Source of the DNA: Papiliotrema nemorosa
Taxonomy: Eukaryota; Basidiomycota; Tremellomycetes; Tremellales; Rhynchogastremaceae
Direction: 5' to 3'
Length of the DNA: 64,000 nucleotides
Assembly (NCBI GenBank): GCA_032158125.1
Contig: JASKOT010000049.1
Location: forward strand, 1 to 64,000
How positions within the stretch are numbered: the first letter of the stretch is position 1; each line of letters begins with the position of its first letter. Under the pieces are notes generated by a model. The model did no database searches and had not been told where the DNA came from. It saw only the letters and a program-made list of their open reading frames with translations. A program made the translations under genes and the position numbers. Below, piece by piece: positions 55,592-64,000 of the stretch.

Positions 55592-58150
55592 ATGAATCGC
55601 AGACAGCGTAATCTGCTCAAGTTGGTTGGCGCTCTAGCAGGCGCAGCGAGTGTTCAGGCGTGTTATTATCAAGCTCTCAATCTGGAGAATCCTTCCGATT
55701 ACTACTATCGATACTGCTACGCAGGCGTGAGTTGTGACTCAATACCTGTTGGTTCCAAGTCGCTCATCACCCAGTGTACAGCAATCCAAGCGGCTCAACC
55801 GGACTATACTGCCTGTTGCACACCCCTCCCAGCGGGTGCAACAGCGCCTGCAACTTGTGGTCAGCTATCCAAATCACATGAACAAGCTGGGACGACTTGC
55901 CAATGGGGTGCCGTGCCCACCACTGACTTTCCTCAGCAGTACAATTATGCCCCATCCACCCAAGGGGGTAACAATCAGAAATCAACTGTATGGGTCACAA
56001 GTACCACAACTACTGCTTGTGCTCAAGGTGCCTCAAGCCCATATGTCCCCTCGGCACCTGTATCAAGTCTGTCAAGCTCCAAGTTTCCCGATGTCAGCCC
56101 AGTCTATGCATCTTCACCTCCTTATGTCCATGAAGACACCTCATCAGGCAAGCTGGCGCAAGCTACTTCCTCTCCGCCTGCTCCACCTCCTCCAGCCCCT
56201 TCCTCATCTCCCTGCAAGTCAAATCCTACATATGTTCACCAAGAACCCAGCTCATCCCCTCCTCCTTGTCCGCCAGTGTCTTCCAGCAAACAGGCTGAGT
56301 ATACCTCAAGTCCTCCCCCTGTCAGCCCAACCACATGGACTCCACCATGTATACCCAGCCAACAAGGTCTGATCTATGGTACCTATGTGCCATGCTCTGG
56401 TTCAAGCTGTCCGCATGTTGGGTGCGCTGTCTCCACCTTGCAGAGTGGCAAGTGCGGTACTGACGTTGCAGTGCCGCACCACCATCTGGCTTTCTGGGCG
56501 ATCCTCAGAAGCGCAACGGACCACCTCAAACTGGATCATGCCCCCATGTTGGGTGAGGATCCTCATCCCTGTTCAATGATGAGGGAAATTCGTGTCTGAC
56601 AACTATGCAGTGAAGCAGCACCTTCTGATTTTACAAGAGAGCAACAGAAGAGAGCTGCTGTGCCAACTGTCACACCTGCTCTTGTAGGGAAGCATGACAA
56701 TCTCAGAAGACCTGTTGTGGGGTATGAACCACCCCAAGCCAATGACAAGAGAGCATTACCTATGGCAAATATTGACAATGTAAAGCAACCCCCTCCACCA
56801 CCTAGAAACCTTGAAGATGTGGAGAAACGGGGCAATACAGTGATAGTCACCTCAACTGTCACTGGATCTCAGACTTTTTACAATTGTGCCGGAACCTGGA
56901 TCTTGGGGACATCAAGCTATGTGTCTTCATTTTCAAGCAGCGGTGCAGCTGGACTTGCCATGCCGTCCATCAGCTCAGGAGCAGGTGAGTCAACCTCCCA
57001 CTTGCAATATGCTTTGTGGACTCTGACCCATTTCCAGGATCAGCCCCTACAGGAGCAAGAAGAAAGAGAGAACTGCCAATCACATTCACAACTATCAGCA
57101 CACTTTTCCCGACAGCAAGCTGTCCCTACCCAGGAGGAAAAATCCCAGGAACTCAACCCACTGCATCTTACATTTCTGGTCCTATCCCCTCTGGCTCAAA
57201 ATGCTTCTGCAAATCTGGATATCAACAACCTTCCCCACCCTCAGCGAACAGCTCTCCTGTGTCATCTCCTGTTAGGCCATACAGCAGCTCAACTAAAGGT
57301 GGCTTGGAGATGAGTATCAGTAGTGGTGCTGGTGCTGTGCCCTCATTCTCGGTCTCTCAAGATATGGCAAGGAGAGCAATGGTCACGCCAGCTCCCTATG
57401 GAGGCCAGTTGATGCACAAGAGAGAAGCCATGGTAGAATGTCCTTGTGAATGTGGACAGGTTATATCTGTCTCTCCTCCCACAGCTTCTCATTCTTCAAG
57501 TGCATCAGGCGGACTGGCAGGATTCTCAATTAACTCTGGGGCGGGGTCAGTATCTCTTGTATCTGTCACAGTACATGCTCACTGGATAGGGCTGCACCAG
57601 TGGCTTTCTACACAGTAGACAATGCCAGGAGAGGGGCATATCCAACCAATCAACCAAACATTGCACGAGATTACATTGCAGTAGCAGGTGGCTTTCTCAA
57701 GCAAGATGTCCCCCCTTCAGATTGGAACCGCCCAGAAGCCCCTGAAAAGAGGCAGCTCAATAGTCTTCTTGCAAAGCGTGAAGCACCCCCTGAAGTGGTC
57801 ACCAGTACCAAGTGGATCACCACTGACAACTGTGCCCCAACATCCACTGCTTCCGGATGGAACTCACATGAAAGTCATGATCATGATGAAGATGAAGAAT
57901 GTGATGAAGATCAGGGTTCTGCAAGCGATTATACCATTGTATATGATGCTACATCAAGCGGGAAACTGGCTCAAGCTACATCCAGTCCGTCTCCTGCTGG
58001 TGCACCATATACCTACCAGCCCGCCTCTTCTTCTGGTGCACCTCATGTTGGTATGTCTGCTATGGATCCTGCACAAATCAGAGCTGATATGAAGGTGACG
58101 GGACAAGGCCACCAGGTTTTGCTGTTGATGCGCCAGAGAGGAGAAAATAG
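55592..58150 (+). CDS. Secreted repeat protein with many Kex2-type sites
   Basis: Start at MNRRQRNLLKLVGALAGAASVQAC, a signal peptide with a basic front. Cys-rich first 100 residues are followed by Ser/Pro-rich linkers. Several exons join in the same phase: donor GTGCGC after SSCPHVG (near 56422), a small exon AAPPSGFLGDPQKRNG..GSCPHVG, then EAAPSDFTREQQKRAAV. Later exon ends repeat SISSGAG or INSGAG followed by AP. About ten dibasic sites occur, mostly KR or RR followed by small residues: QKRNGP, QKRAAV, DKRALP, EKRGNT, RKRELP, ARRAMV, HKREAM, ARRGAY, EKRQLN, AKREAP. SSGKLAQATSSP occurs twice. The end is probably APERRK at 58148-58150 after an intron with GTATGT donor. It would be cut into several peptides in the Golgi. 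No known family recognised. It lies almost wholly in CpG-poor DNA. Confidence 0.6.
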
Positions 58151-60480
58151 GGGCAGCCATAGAGATGATTTCCTCTTATCACTCTTACACTGGACTTTTC
58201 AGCGACAGTTCTGCAAAATGTATACATGATATCAACAAAACTTTGCATAGTGTAGAGTTCCTAATTTGCATAACCCTTCCAGGTTGTTGTCATCAGGGGA
58301 TGTGCCATTCCCTCACTGGGGATTGGGCTTGAAGCTAGGTCAAGCTTGCCAAGAGGTGCAGAGTGTATGTAATGCATACCGAACCCAACCTGCATCATTA
58401 GTACATGTGCAAGATCTTATGATGCCCACTGAGTATGGTACACCAATGGCAGAATCTGCAGAAGTGGTTTGAGTTGTTGAGCCTGCCGCTTCTCTGATTG
58501 CAGCACTTGTCACTGGCTTTTCCTTGGAAGATGAGCTAGAACTTGAGCCCGATCTGGAGGAAGATCTTGATGAGTGCTCAGAAGATGCAGATGGTCTTGA
58601 TGAAGAGGAAGAAGTGGTACTGCCTGCTGCTGCTGCTGCTGTTGCTTTTGCCTTTTCTTTCTCCTTCTCTTTGAGTGCTTTCATCTTTGCAAGCTTTTCC
58701 GCATCTGGATCAGAAGGTTTTCCTGCTGATGAGCTGGATGCGGTGACTGGTCTTGCAGAGGATGAAGAACCTCCTGAAGTTGCTGCCAATGTTGATGAAG
58801 TTTGTGGTTGCACCATAGTGAGAGGTGGGTTGAGCTCCTGGGAAACAAGCTGAATAGAGAATAACAGTAATAGGAGAAAGCCTAGTGTCTTGTTCACTGA
58901 ATGTCAGTAGGTCTCTTTGGCTGTAGCATACAAAGGCTGATGCCAATGATCATTGCTAAAGTCTTGGTTCTCCACAGCTTCTGATGCTCCCTGCAATCAG
59001 CTTGATCCTCACTGTACTTCTCACTTGTCCTCAGCCGCCTTTTGTTTTGCTTTCTCAGCAGCTCTCACTTTGATTACCTCTGCCTCTTTCTTCTTTTTGG
59101 CCTCGTCTTCCGCTTTTTTCTTCTTCTCTGTTACTTCCTTCTCCAACAGCTTGGCTCTTTCTTTTTCTTTCTCTGCAGCTCTTTGCTTTTCTTTCTCTGG
59201 ATCAGGCCGGGCAGATTCTTTTGCTTGTGGTTTTGCCTTTCCCTTCTCCTTTTCCTTGTCACTGGGTTTATCTTGCTTCTTCTCCTTGTCTTTGTCTGTC
59301 TTCTCCCTGCCCTGATCATTGTTGCTCTCAGGCACTGAAGGTCTGTTGAAATGGCCACTGCTGATTAGCCCAAACACAAGATGTTGAAGTTGATGTGACT
59401 TGACTCACACATGTGCTGGCATGCCACTCTCCCACCATAGCTCATTTCCCTTTCTCTCCGCTTTACCCATGGGAAATGGCCAAGGTAACATTCTGTTCAA
59501 TCTTGTAGTCAAGAAAGCTGAAGGGTGTGCCCGTAGATCATCCCATGGTGTAGGCTCAGGTTCTTTCTCTTCCTTCTTTTCTTTCTTTTCTTCCTTTTTC
59601 TCTTCTCTCTTGGAAGAAGAGGATGATGAGGCAGGGGCTGGTTCTGGTGGAAGATCTGCTACTACCTGATTCCAAATGATGAAAAAGCTACAGGTCAATT
59701 TGAACAGGGTATCATAATATGTGAACTCACAAGAGAAAAGCCACGGTGAGGTGGACATAAGTGATGTGTAGTCTGGGCACACCAGGTAAGACACCGGTCA
59801 TTTGAGCCATCAGAGCAAACAAAACTAGGACAAATCCCCATTGCAGGATGAATGGCGCAACATTTCTGCTGTCAGCATCTAACAAGAGTATGCTTTCTGG
59901 TGAGTTTTACCCTATTTTATCAGGGGAAAGTGTGAGCCCAGGCATGGCATTTGAGGTCATGAAGAGAACCATGCCAATGATGAGGATGACATATACTGGT
60001 CCTGGAGCTCCAAGCGCTTCAATTGGTGGACTTTGATATGCGGGATAGTAAGGGTGCATGATGCTGTAAGACTGAGATGAAGTATGGGGGTGATAAAGTG
60101 ATACAGACAACAGATACTGACATGACTGACATGACTTGAGATGTGAAACGGAAAACAAATGCTGATGGAGATGAGGGATGAAAGGATTCCGCAGGATCAA
60201 ACATGACTTTGTCCGTCACAAGGCATATGCAGTTGCAAGTATATCCTCCCATACCCTCCTCATATATGCATGCATGAATGTTCAGAACAGTCCTCCATGA
60301 AATTGTATACTTCTTTTCTGTCTGTCAATACAAGCCAAAGTAGTAGCTCACCTTCTTCTTCTGATGGGAAGCCGGTATAGCTTCTAACCATTGACCTCCT
60401 GGCCCATGATGTTCCCCTCTGTCATCTGCCCCAAGACTGCTTGATGTGGGAGCATTGTAAATCTCCAAAATTGTAGTCCC
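55920..60480. other. CpG-depleted segment spanning three genes
   Basis: By hand count of lines 56581-57600 there are about 11 CpG in 1,020 bases of roughly half GC. Lines outside the segment often carry 3-6 per 60 bases. Depletion covers the secreted repeat gene (+), the convergent membrane gene (-), the gap between them and the end of the thaumatin-like gene (-). A brief CpG-richer patch occurs near 56400-56520. Confidence 0.75.
58340..60059 (-). CDS. Membrane protein with Lys/Glu coiled coil and Ser-rich tail
   Basis: Start at MHPYYPAYQSPP (60059). Exon 1 has one membrane span (PVYVILIIGMVLFM). A 42-nt intron gives KIGRNVAPFILQWGFVLVLF, a second span, then TYVHLTVAFLL. A Ser/Glu/Lys stretch (SSSSSSKREEKKEEKKEKK) and WDDLRAHPSAFLTTRLNRMLPWPF follow. 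The next exon (59021-59360) is almost wholly Lys/Glu/Ala coiled coil. Further splicing (GTATGC donor near 58948) adds hydrophobic segments TLAMIIGISL and TLGFLLLLLFSIQLVS and then a Ser-rich, KEKEKEKAK-containing tail, with a stop at 58340. I recognise no family. The layout (spans, Lys/Glu-rich arm, spans) echoes the large gene at 42487-50571. A separate short gene ending at 59021 is an alternative. Convergent with the secreted repeat gene. Confidence 0.5.
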
Positions 60481-62018
60481 TGCAACCTCTGTGTACACCT
60501 TTGTGATCTTGCCGTCCACCCCGGTATACTTCGCTTTGCAAGCAGGTGCAGAGGTACTGTACACATCATACAACAATCCTGAGGGTTTTGTACCGCTTGC
60601 AGAGGTGATTGTAGATTGTACACTTGTGGATGGAGCAGATGGTGAGTATTGCAGGGCATAGTCAGATGTGGATACACGTGCACTGCCGCTTGCAGCTGGT
60701 GCAGACGCACTACCACCCATCTGAACAGCAGCGGCACCATCCACACCCGCTGCAACAGTTGCAATGACTTGTAGAGTCCCCTTTGTGGCGGTTTTGGTGG
60801 GACTTGGACCAACGGGGAATGTTGTTGTGAAATTGGTAGCCATGTTGGCGCAAGTGGCAGTGGCAGACAAGTATTTTTCTTGTGGTGTTGCAGCGCCTAC
60901 ATAGTCTGTACGGTTGGGGCAGAACTCAATCTCATAATCCGCTAAACGACCTTTTGATGCAGAGGCGGGACACGTCCAAAGTGCCGTCTTAGACTTCTCG
61001 CTGTTTATCAGCAATTTTCTTGCCATAATACGTCTCGCCTACTCGTAGGCATACTATCATGTTAGTGACCTAGCTCAAGAACACCATGTATACGCACGGC
61101 GTAGGAATTCCGACAGTTGTCCTTGAACAGCGAGTAATAGTCGACACCGCAGATTGCGCAAAGATTTGGGTCGTTGTACCCGCCTATATTCAATGTCACG
61201 ACTAGATTTCTTCGCTAGAAGTATTCAGTCGACTCACCAGAGCAACAAGCTTTATTGCCAAATTTCTCTTGGCCAAAGCCCACATTGCACGCCGCAAGAC
61301 ATCCTAGATTCTTGCCTTCTTGATCTATGCCCGATCGCAACAGAGGCGGGCACATGGGGTTGATGTTGGTCGGACAGTCCGGGTCGGCGCATGTCTCATC
61401 TGACGATTTGATCACTAGTGGTATGTTGAAGCCTGACGCCCTGTGAGCTGCAAAGAATTGTAGCGTGCTCACCGTCTACCAGAGAAACGTCGTAGTTGTC
61501 TTCGCCTTCTTTGGCAAAAGTAAACTCGGCTACGGTATCAGCATTGTCTTCGCGGACGCTCGGAAAAGCTGGCAGCGCACCTAGGGTAGCAGGAGGTTCG
61601 TTTGTGACTTGACTATCTTATCAGTCTTCTCGATGCTGACCTTCGCTTTCGTTACTGACCAAGTGATATCTCCGCCTGTACCCAATCCACATCCACCCGT
61701 CAAACACTGAAACTTGCCATCTTGAATCGTACACCCCGTTCTAGCCCATATTCTCCCTGCCGTCCAATCGTCTGCCACTTCAAACTCGTTGTACGTTCCA
61801 GGGGTGAGTACCCATCCGGTGACTTGTTGAGGGGCGTTTGTACCGCCTGTATGCATTCCTGGCCATATTGTCGTCCCGCACGAGTTCTTTACCGTGATCT
61901 TTCGAGCCGTCGCGAGACTCGCTTGCAGGAAAATGAAGACGATAATAGATATTAGGATGTGCGATGGGATCAGGTGAAGAGGTCGGGACGGACCCTTGAG
62001 GCGACAAGAGGACCCCAT
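60325..62018 (-). CDS. Thaumatin-like protein with Ser/Thr-rich C-terminal extension
   Basis: Start at MGSSCRLKGPS (62018), with a signal anchor ILISIIVFIFLQASLATA followed by ARKITVKNSCGTTIWPGMHT, the classic thaumatin opening. Other landmarks are GWVLTPGTYNEFEVADDW, GRIWARTGC, CLTGGCGLGTGGDITCQV (after removing a 47-nt intron near 61620-61670), PPATLGALPAF, VAEFTFAKEGEDNYDVSLVDG (the family motif around the acidic cleft), and the Cys-rich end domain CADPDCPTNINPMCPP..CLAACNVGFG..ACCSG and EFCPNRTDY. The C-terminal 180 residues are Ser/Thr/Ala-rich (STSVQSTITSASGTKPSG), perhaps a cell-wall stalk. Thaumatin-like proteins may bind or cut beta-glucans. The ending is uncertain: a donor just before the stop at 60325 could splice on towards 60059. 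Confidence 0.8.
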
Positions 62019-62483
62019 TGTGAATGGTGGGACTAGACGTAAGGAGCGTATATGGTGAGATCCTCGACAAGCGGTAAGCGGTCCAGCCGATTACCCAGTA
62101 TACACAAGGTCTCAAAGAGAGCGACAATTTCAGAGTGTTCTCGCATCAACGTACTCGACGTCGCTATCGAGGTTGGTACGACGGTCACACCCATGGGACT
62201 CGCAATGACCACGGTCATATGTCGAAACGTTCTCCCAGTCAAGGGGCTGAGTTTCGGCCCAAAGGATGGTCTTGCTCTTGAGCTGTATCAACAAGTCTGC
62301 GCCGATAAAGGATCACCAACTGCAATAAGGGATTCAAGGTGCAGTGCGTCCTTGGCATGTCTGTGCTGCTGAGTCGACAGACAATCAAGAATCGCTTAGA
62401 AAAAAATACGGCAGAGGATTGAATACTGGTCAATGCATGAGATGTAGTAGCGTTGCAGATTGCATTATAGATTGTTAGATGGA
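62019..62483. other. Intergenic region upstream of the thaumatin-like gene
   Basis: About 465 bp. The plus-strand ORF 62052-62372 has no recognisable character. I see only the presumed promoter of the thaumatin-like gene and the 3' end region of the next minus-strand gene. Confidence 0.4.
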
Positions 62484-63790
62484 TCAGTGAGTGAGTGAGT
62501 CTCGACAATTGTCACGCCGTCGGTGAACAAGGTCATGCTCGATCTCCCAGAGAAGCGTTCCTACCCCGACATGCCACCGTCTCGATATCCGCCTCATTGC
62601 ATTCTGCCCCATAGTCTTGGAACTGACCCAAGTTTGTCGGACCTGTTGTTCCCCTGCGATTCTCTTATACTCTCGCCGCCTTATCCTGTGATCCCATCCT
62701 ATCGCAGTGCCCGTGATGACCACCTCTAAAACGATGACGACCAAATTGAGACAGATTACCACGACAACGGTCGGAAGTCCATGGCATGCTGATCCTGGTA
62801 ACGCGGCCAGAAAGGCGGGCAGGAGTGGAGGGGTATAGTGCCATGGTGAAGGACAAGGAGGGAGCTGGTCCGCTTGTAGCAGCAGAAGCAACGCGACTGA
62901 CTGTCAGCTTGTCCCGTGTGTGTGAGAGAGAGTTTACGAGACTGTGGAAGTAAAGTGAGGACAGTGATGGTAAGATGTAGACCGCATTGTAGCCATGCTG
63001 AGTGTCTGCGATTCAGCGACGTCAATGCTGTCAATGCTTCTTTCAAGACTCACATGGGCCGACCTCGTATCATCCCTATAATCTCCAACACAATCCCCGG
63101 GGCGAGGTACAATGTTTGCAATACAAGACAGACGACCAGGATCAACCATAATATCATTGGTTGTATGAGATGTTTGACCAGGAGATACGGTATAGCCGTT
63201 GAAAATGCTAGATGGGCCGCGATGAGCAGAATGTGAATGACCGGTAAGAGGGGTCGACGGAGGTACGGGACTAGCACCTCCTGATCTGAATGAACAGCTG
63301 GAGTAGGCCCATGGAGTGGTAGTGACAGCATACGAGCGGAGCTGAAAGTCTTGAGCGGTGATCGAGGAGGGATCTGATGCCCTATTTGCCGAACCGAAAG
63401 TCGAGGACTGGGGAGAATGCTGTGTCTAACGGGGTTGGGAAGGAGCACGCGCAGACCTAGGTTATGAGTGTCATTTAGCGTCACTTCGCCTTCTCTCCGC
63501 GTGAAGTCGAGTCCGACACTAGACATATGGGAGATAATCCCGTTTGATGGGCCTGCCGGGGGCTCGACCAACGTCGCCGTGGACGTGTTGGCGGATTGAT
63601 GTCCCCAGTGAATGTCCTTGTCCATCTCCTGCAGGCGATGGTCAGATGAAGCGAAAGCAGCAGCTTCGGTCAGCAGTGTTCCGTGCGTGTATACCGTCTC
63701 ATCTCCATCATATGCGCATAAGTTTGTGTGCCGTTTCATAGAAAGGATGTCGAGACATGTCGAAGTCGGTATGCGGGACAGCAAAGCCAA
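62484..63790 (-). CDS. Multi-span membrane protein, unidentified
   Basis: A minus-strand gene with several exons; the start is uncertain (Met at 63790, 63739 or an exon further left on the strand). The first long exon is hydrophilic and then has hydrophobic spans VIHILLIAAHLAFSTAIPYL and PMILWLILVVCLVLQTLYLA, followed by IVLEIIGMIRGRP near 63050. After one or two unresolved introns, spans TVVVVICLNLVVIVLEVVI occur, followed by a basic region (HRIRRREYKRIAGEQQVRQ). Four or more spans in total. No family recognised. Confidence 0.4.
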
Positions 63791-64000
63791 AGGATGATCA
63801 GATAAGGGGGGAAAGGAGACTTCCCCTTGTCGTACCGATCTCGCCCTACCTCATTACAGAAGCATATCGTATGATCTTCAGTATCAACTCGCATGCTTTC
63901 TAGGATGAATTTTGGTCGCTGCATACGGATATGCGATCCTCAAGCTGTAGGCTGTAGAATCGCCTTTGAGATCGACTCGGCCAAGACCGATCCGGGATTC
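63791..64000. other. Window end, nothing assigned
   Basis: Only a short minus-strand ORF (63736-63924) is present, which could be an upstream exon of the membrane protein gene. No other feature supported. Confidence 0.3.

Noticed and set aside
58524..58853. Plus-strand acidic 109-aa ORF
   Set aside because: It is antisense to the Ser-rich tail of the minus-strand membrane protein; its acidity mirrors Ser/Lys codons.
1..64000. CRISPR arrays, bacterial operons or riboswitches
   Set aside because: The telomere type and pervasive short spliceosomal introns show a fungal nuclear chromosome; no regularly spaced repeats were seen.

Overview
The window is the end of a chromosome from a basidiomycete yeast, most likely a Tremellales species (Cryptococcus/Kwoniella type). 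It opens with TAACCCCC repeats, the C-rich strand of the TTAGGGGG telomere found in that group. Nearly every gene is split by very short introns (about 33-90 nt) with GTRNGT donors and CTRAY-like branch sites close to the AG. No bacterial, organellar, CRISPR or rRNA features are present, and I could not support any tRNA. Exon/intron limits were worked out by eye from reading-frame continuity, so they are predictions.

Region 1 (1-18.5 kb) is an accessory subtelomere. It holds the telomere, two interstitial telomere-like tracts (316-342, 18325-18338), one full-length solo LTR (16787-17978), one internally deleted copy of it (2380-2962) and a 3' fragment of it (343-468). Between them lie a secreted Kex2-site protein (632-1588) and a probable sugar-use cluster: a cytosolic GH95 alpha-L-fucosidase, an MFS sugar transporter, a secreted BNR/sialidase-fold protein and a Zn2Cys6 regulator. 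A poorly coding 3.3 kb stretch (9.8-13.2 kb) interrupts the cluster and contains an unidentified gene remnant.

Region 2 (18.5-30 kb) holds scavenging and secondary-metabolism genes: a pepsin-like aspartic protease, an L-amino-acid-oxidase-like flavoenzyme, a nitrobindin/FABP-like beta-barrel protein, a cytochrome P450 with an eroded heme motif, and a secreted purple acid phosphatase.

Region 3 (30-55 kb) looks like core chromosome: a DUF3292-like membrane protein, a disordered protein, a leucine-rich-repeat protein, a DUF1749 alpha/beta hydrolase, an APC amino-acid/GABA permease, an 8 kb gene for a Lys/Glu-rich multi-membrane-span protein, an F-box-like protein and a second MFS transporter.

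Region 4 (55-64 kb) holds a secreted repeat protein with about ten dibasic Kex2-type sites, a convergent membrane/coiled-coil/Ser-rich protein, a thaumatin-like protein and an unidentified membrane protein.

The most unusual signal is compositional. About 4.5 kb (55.92-60.48 kb) and about 2.3 kb (45.79-48.12 kb) are sharply depleted of CpG relative to their flanks. The depletion runs across exons, introns and intergenic DNA and across genes on both strands. This points to a regional mutational process (for example cytosine methylation and deamination) or to imported DNA, rather than to codon choice.
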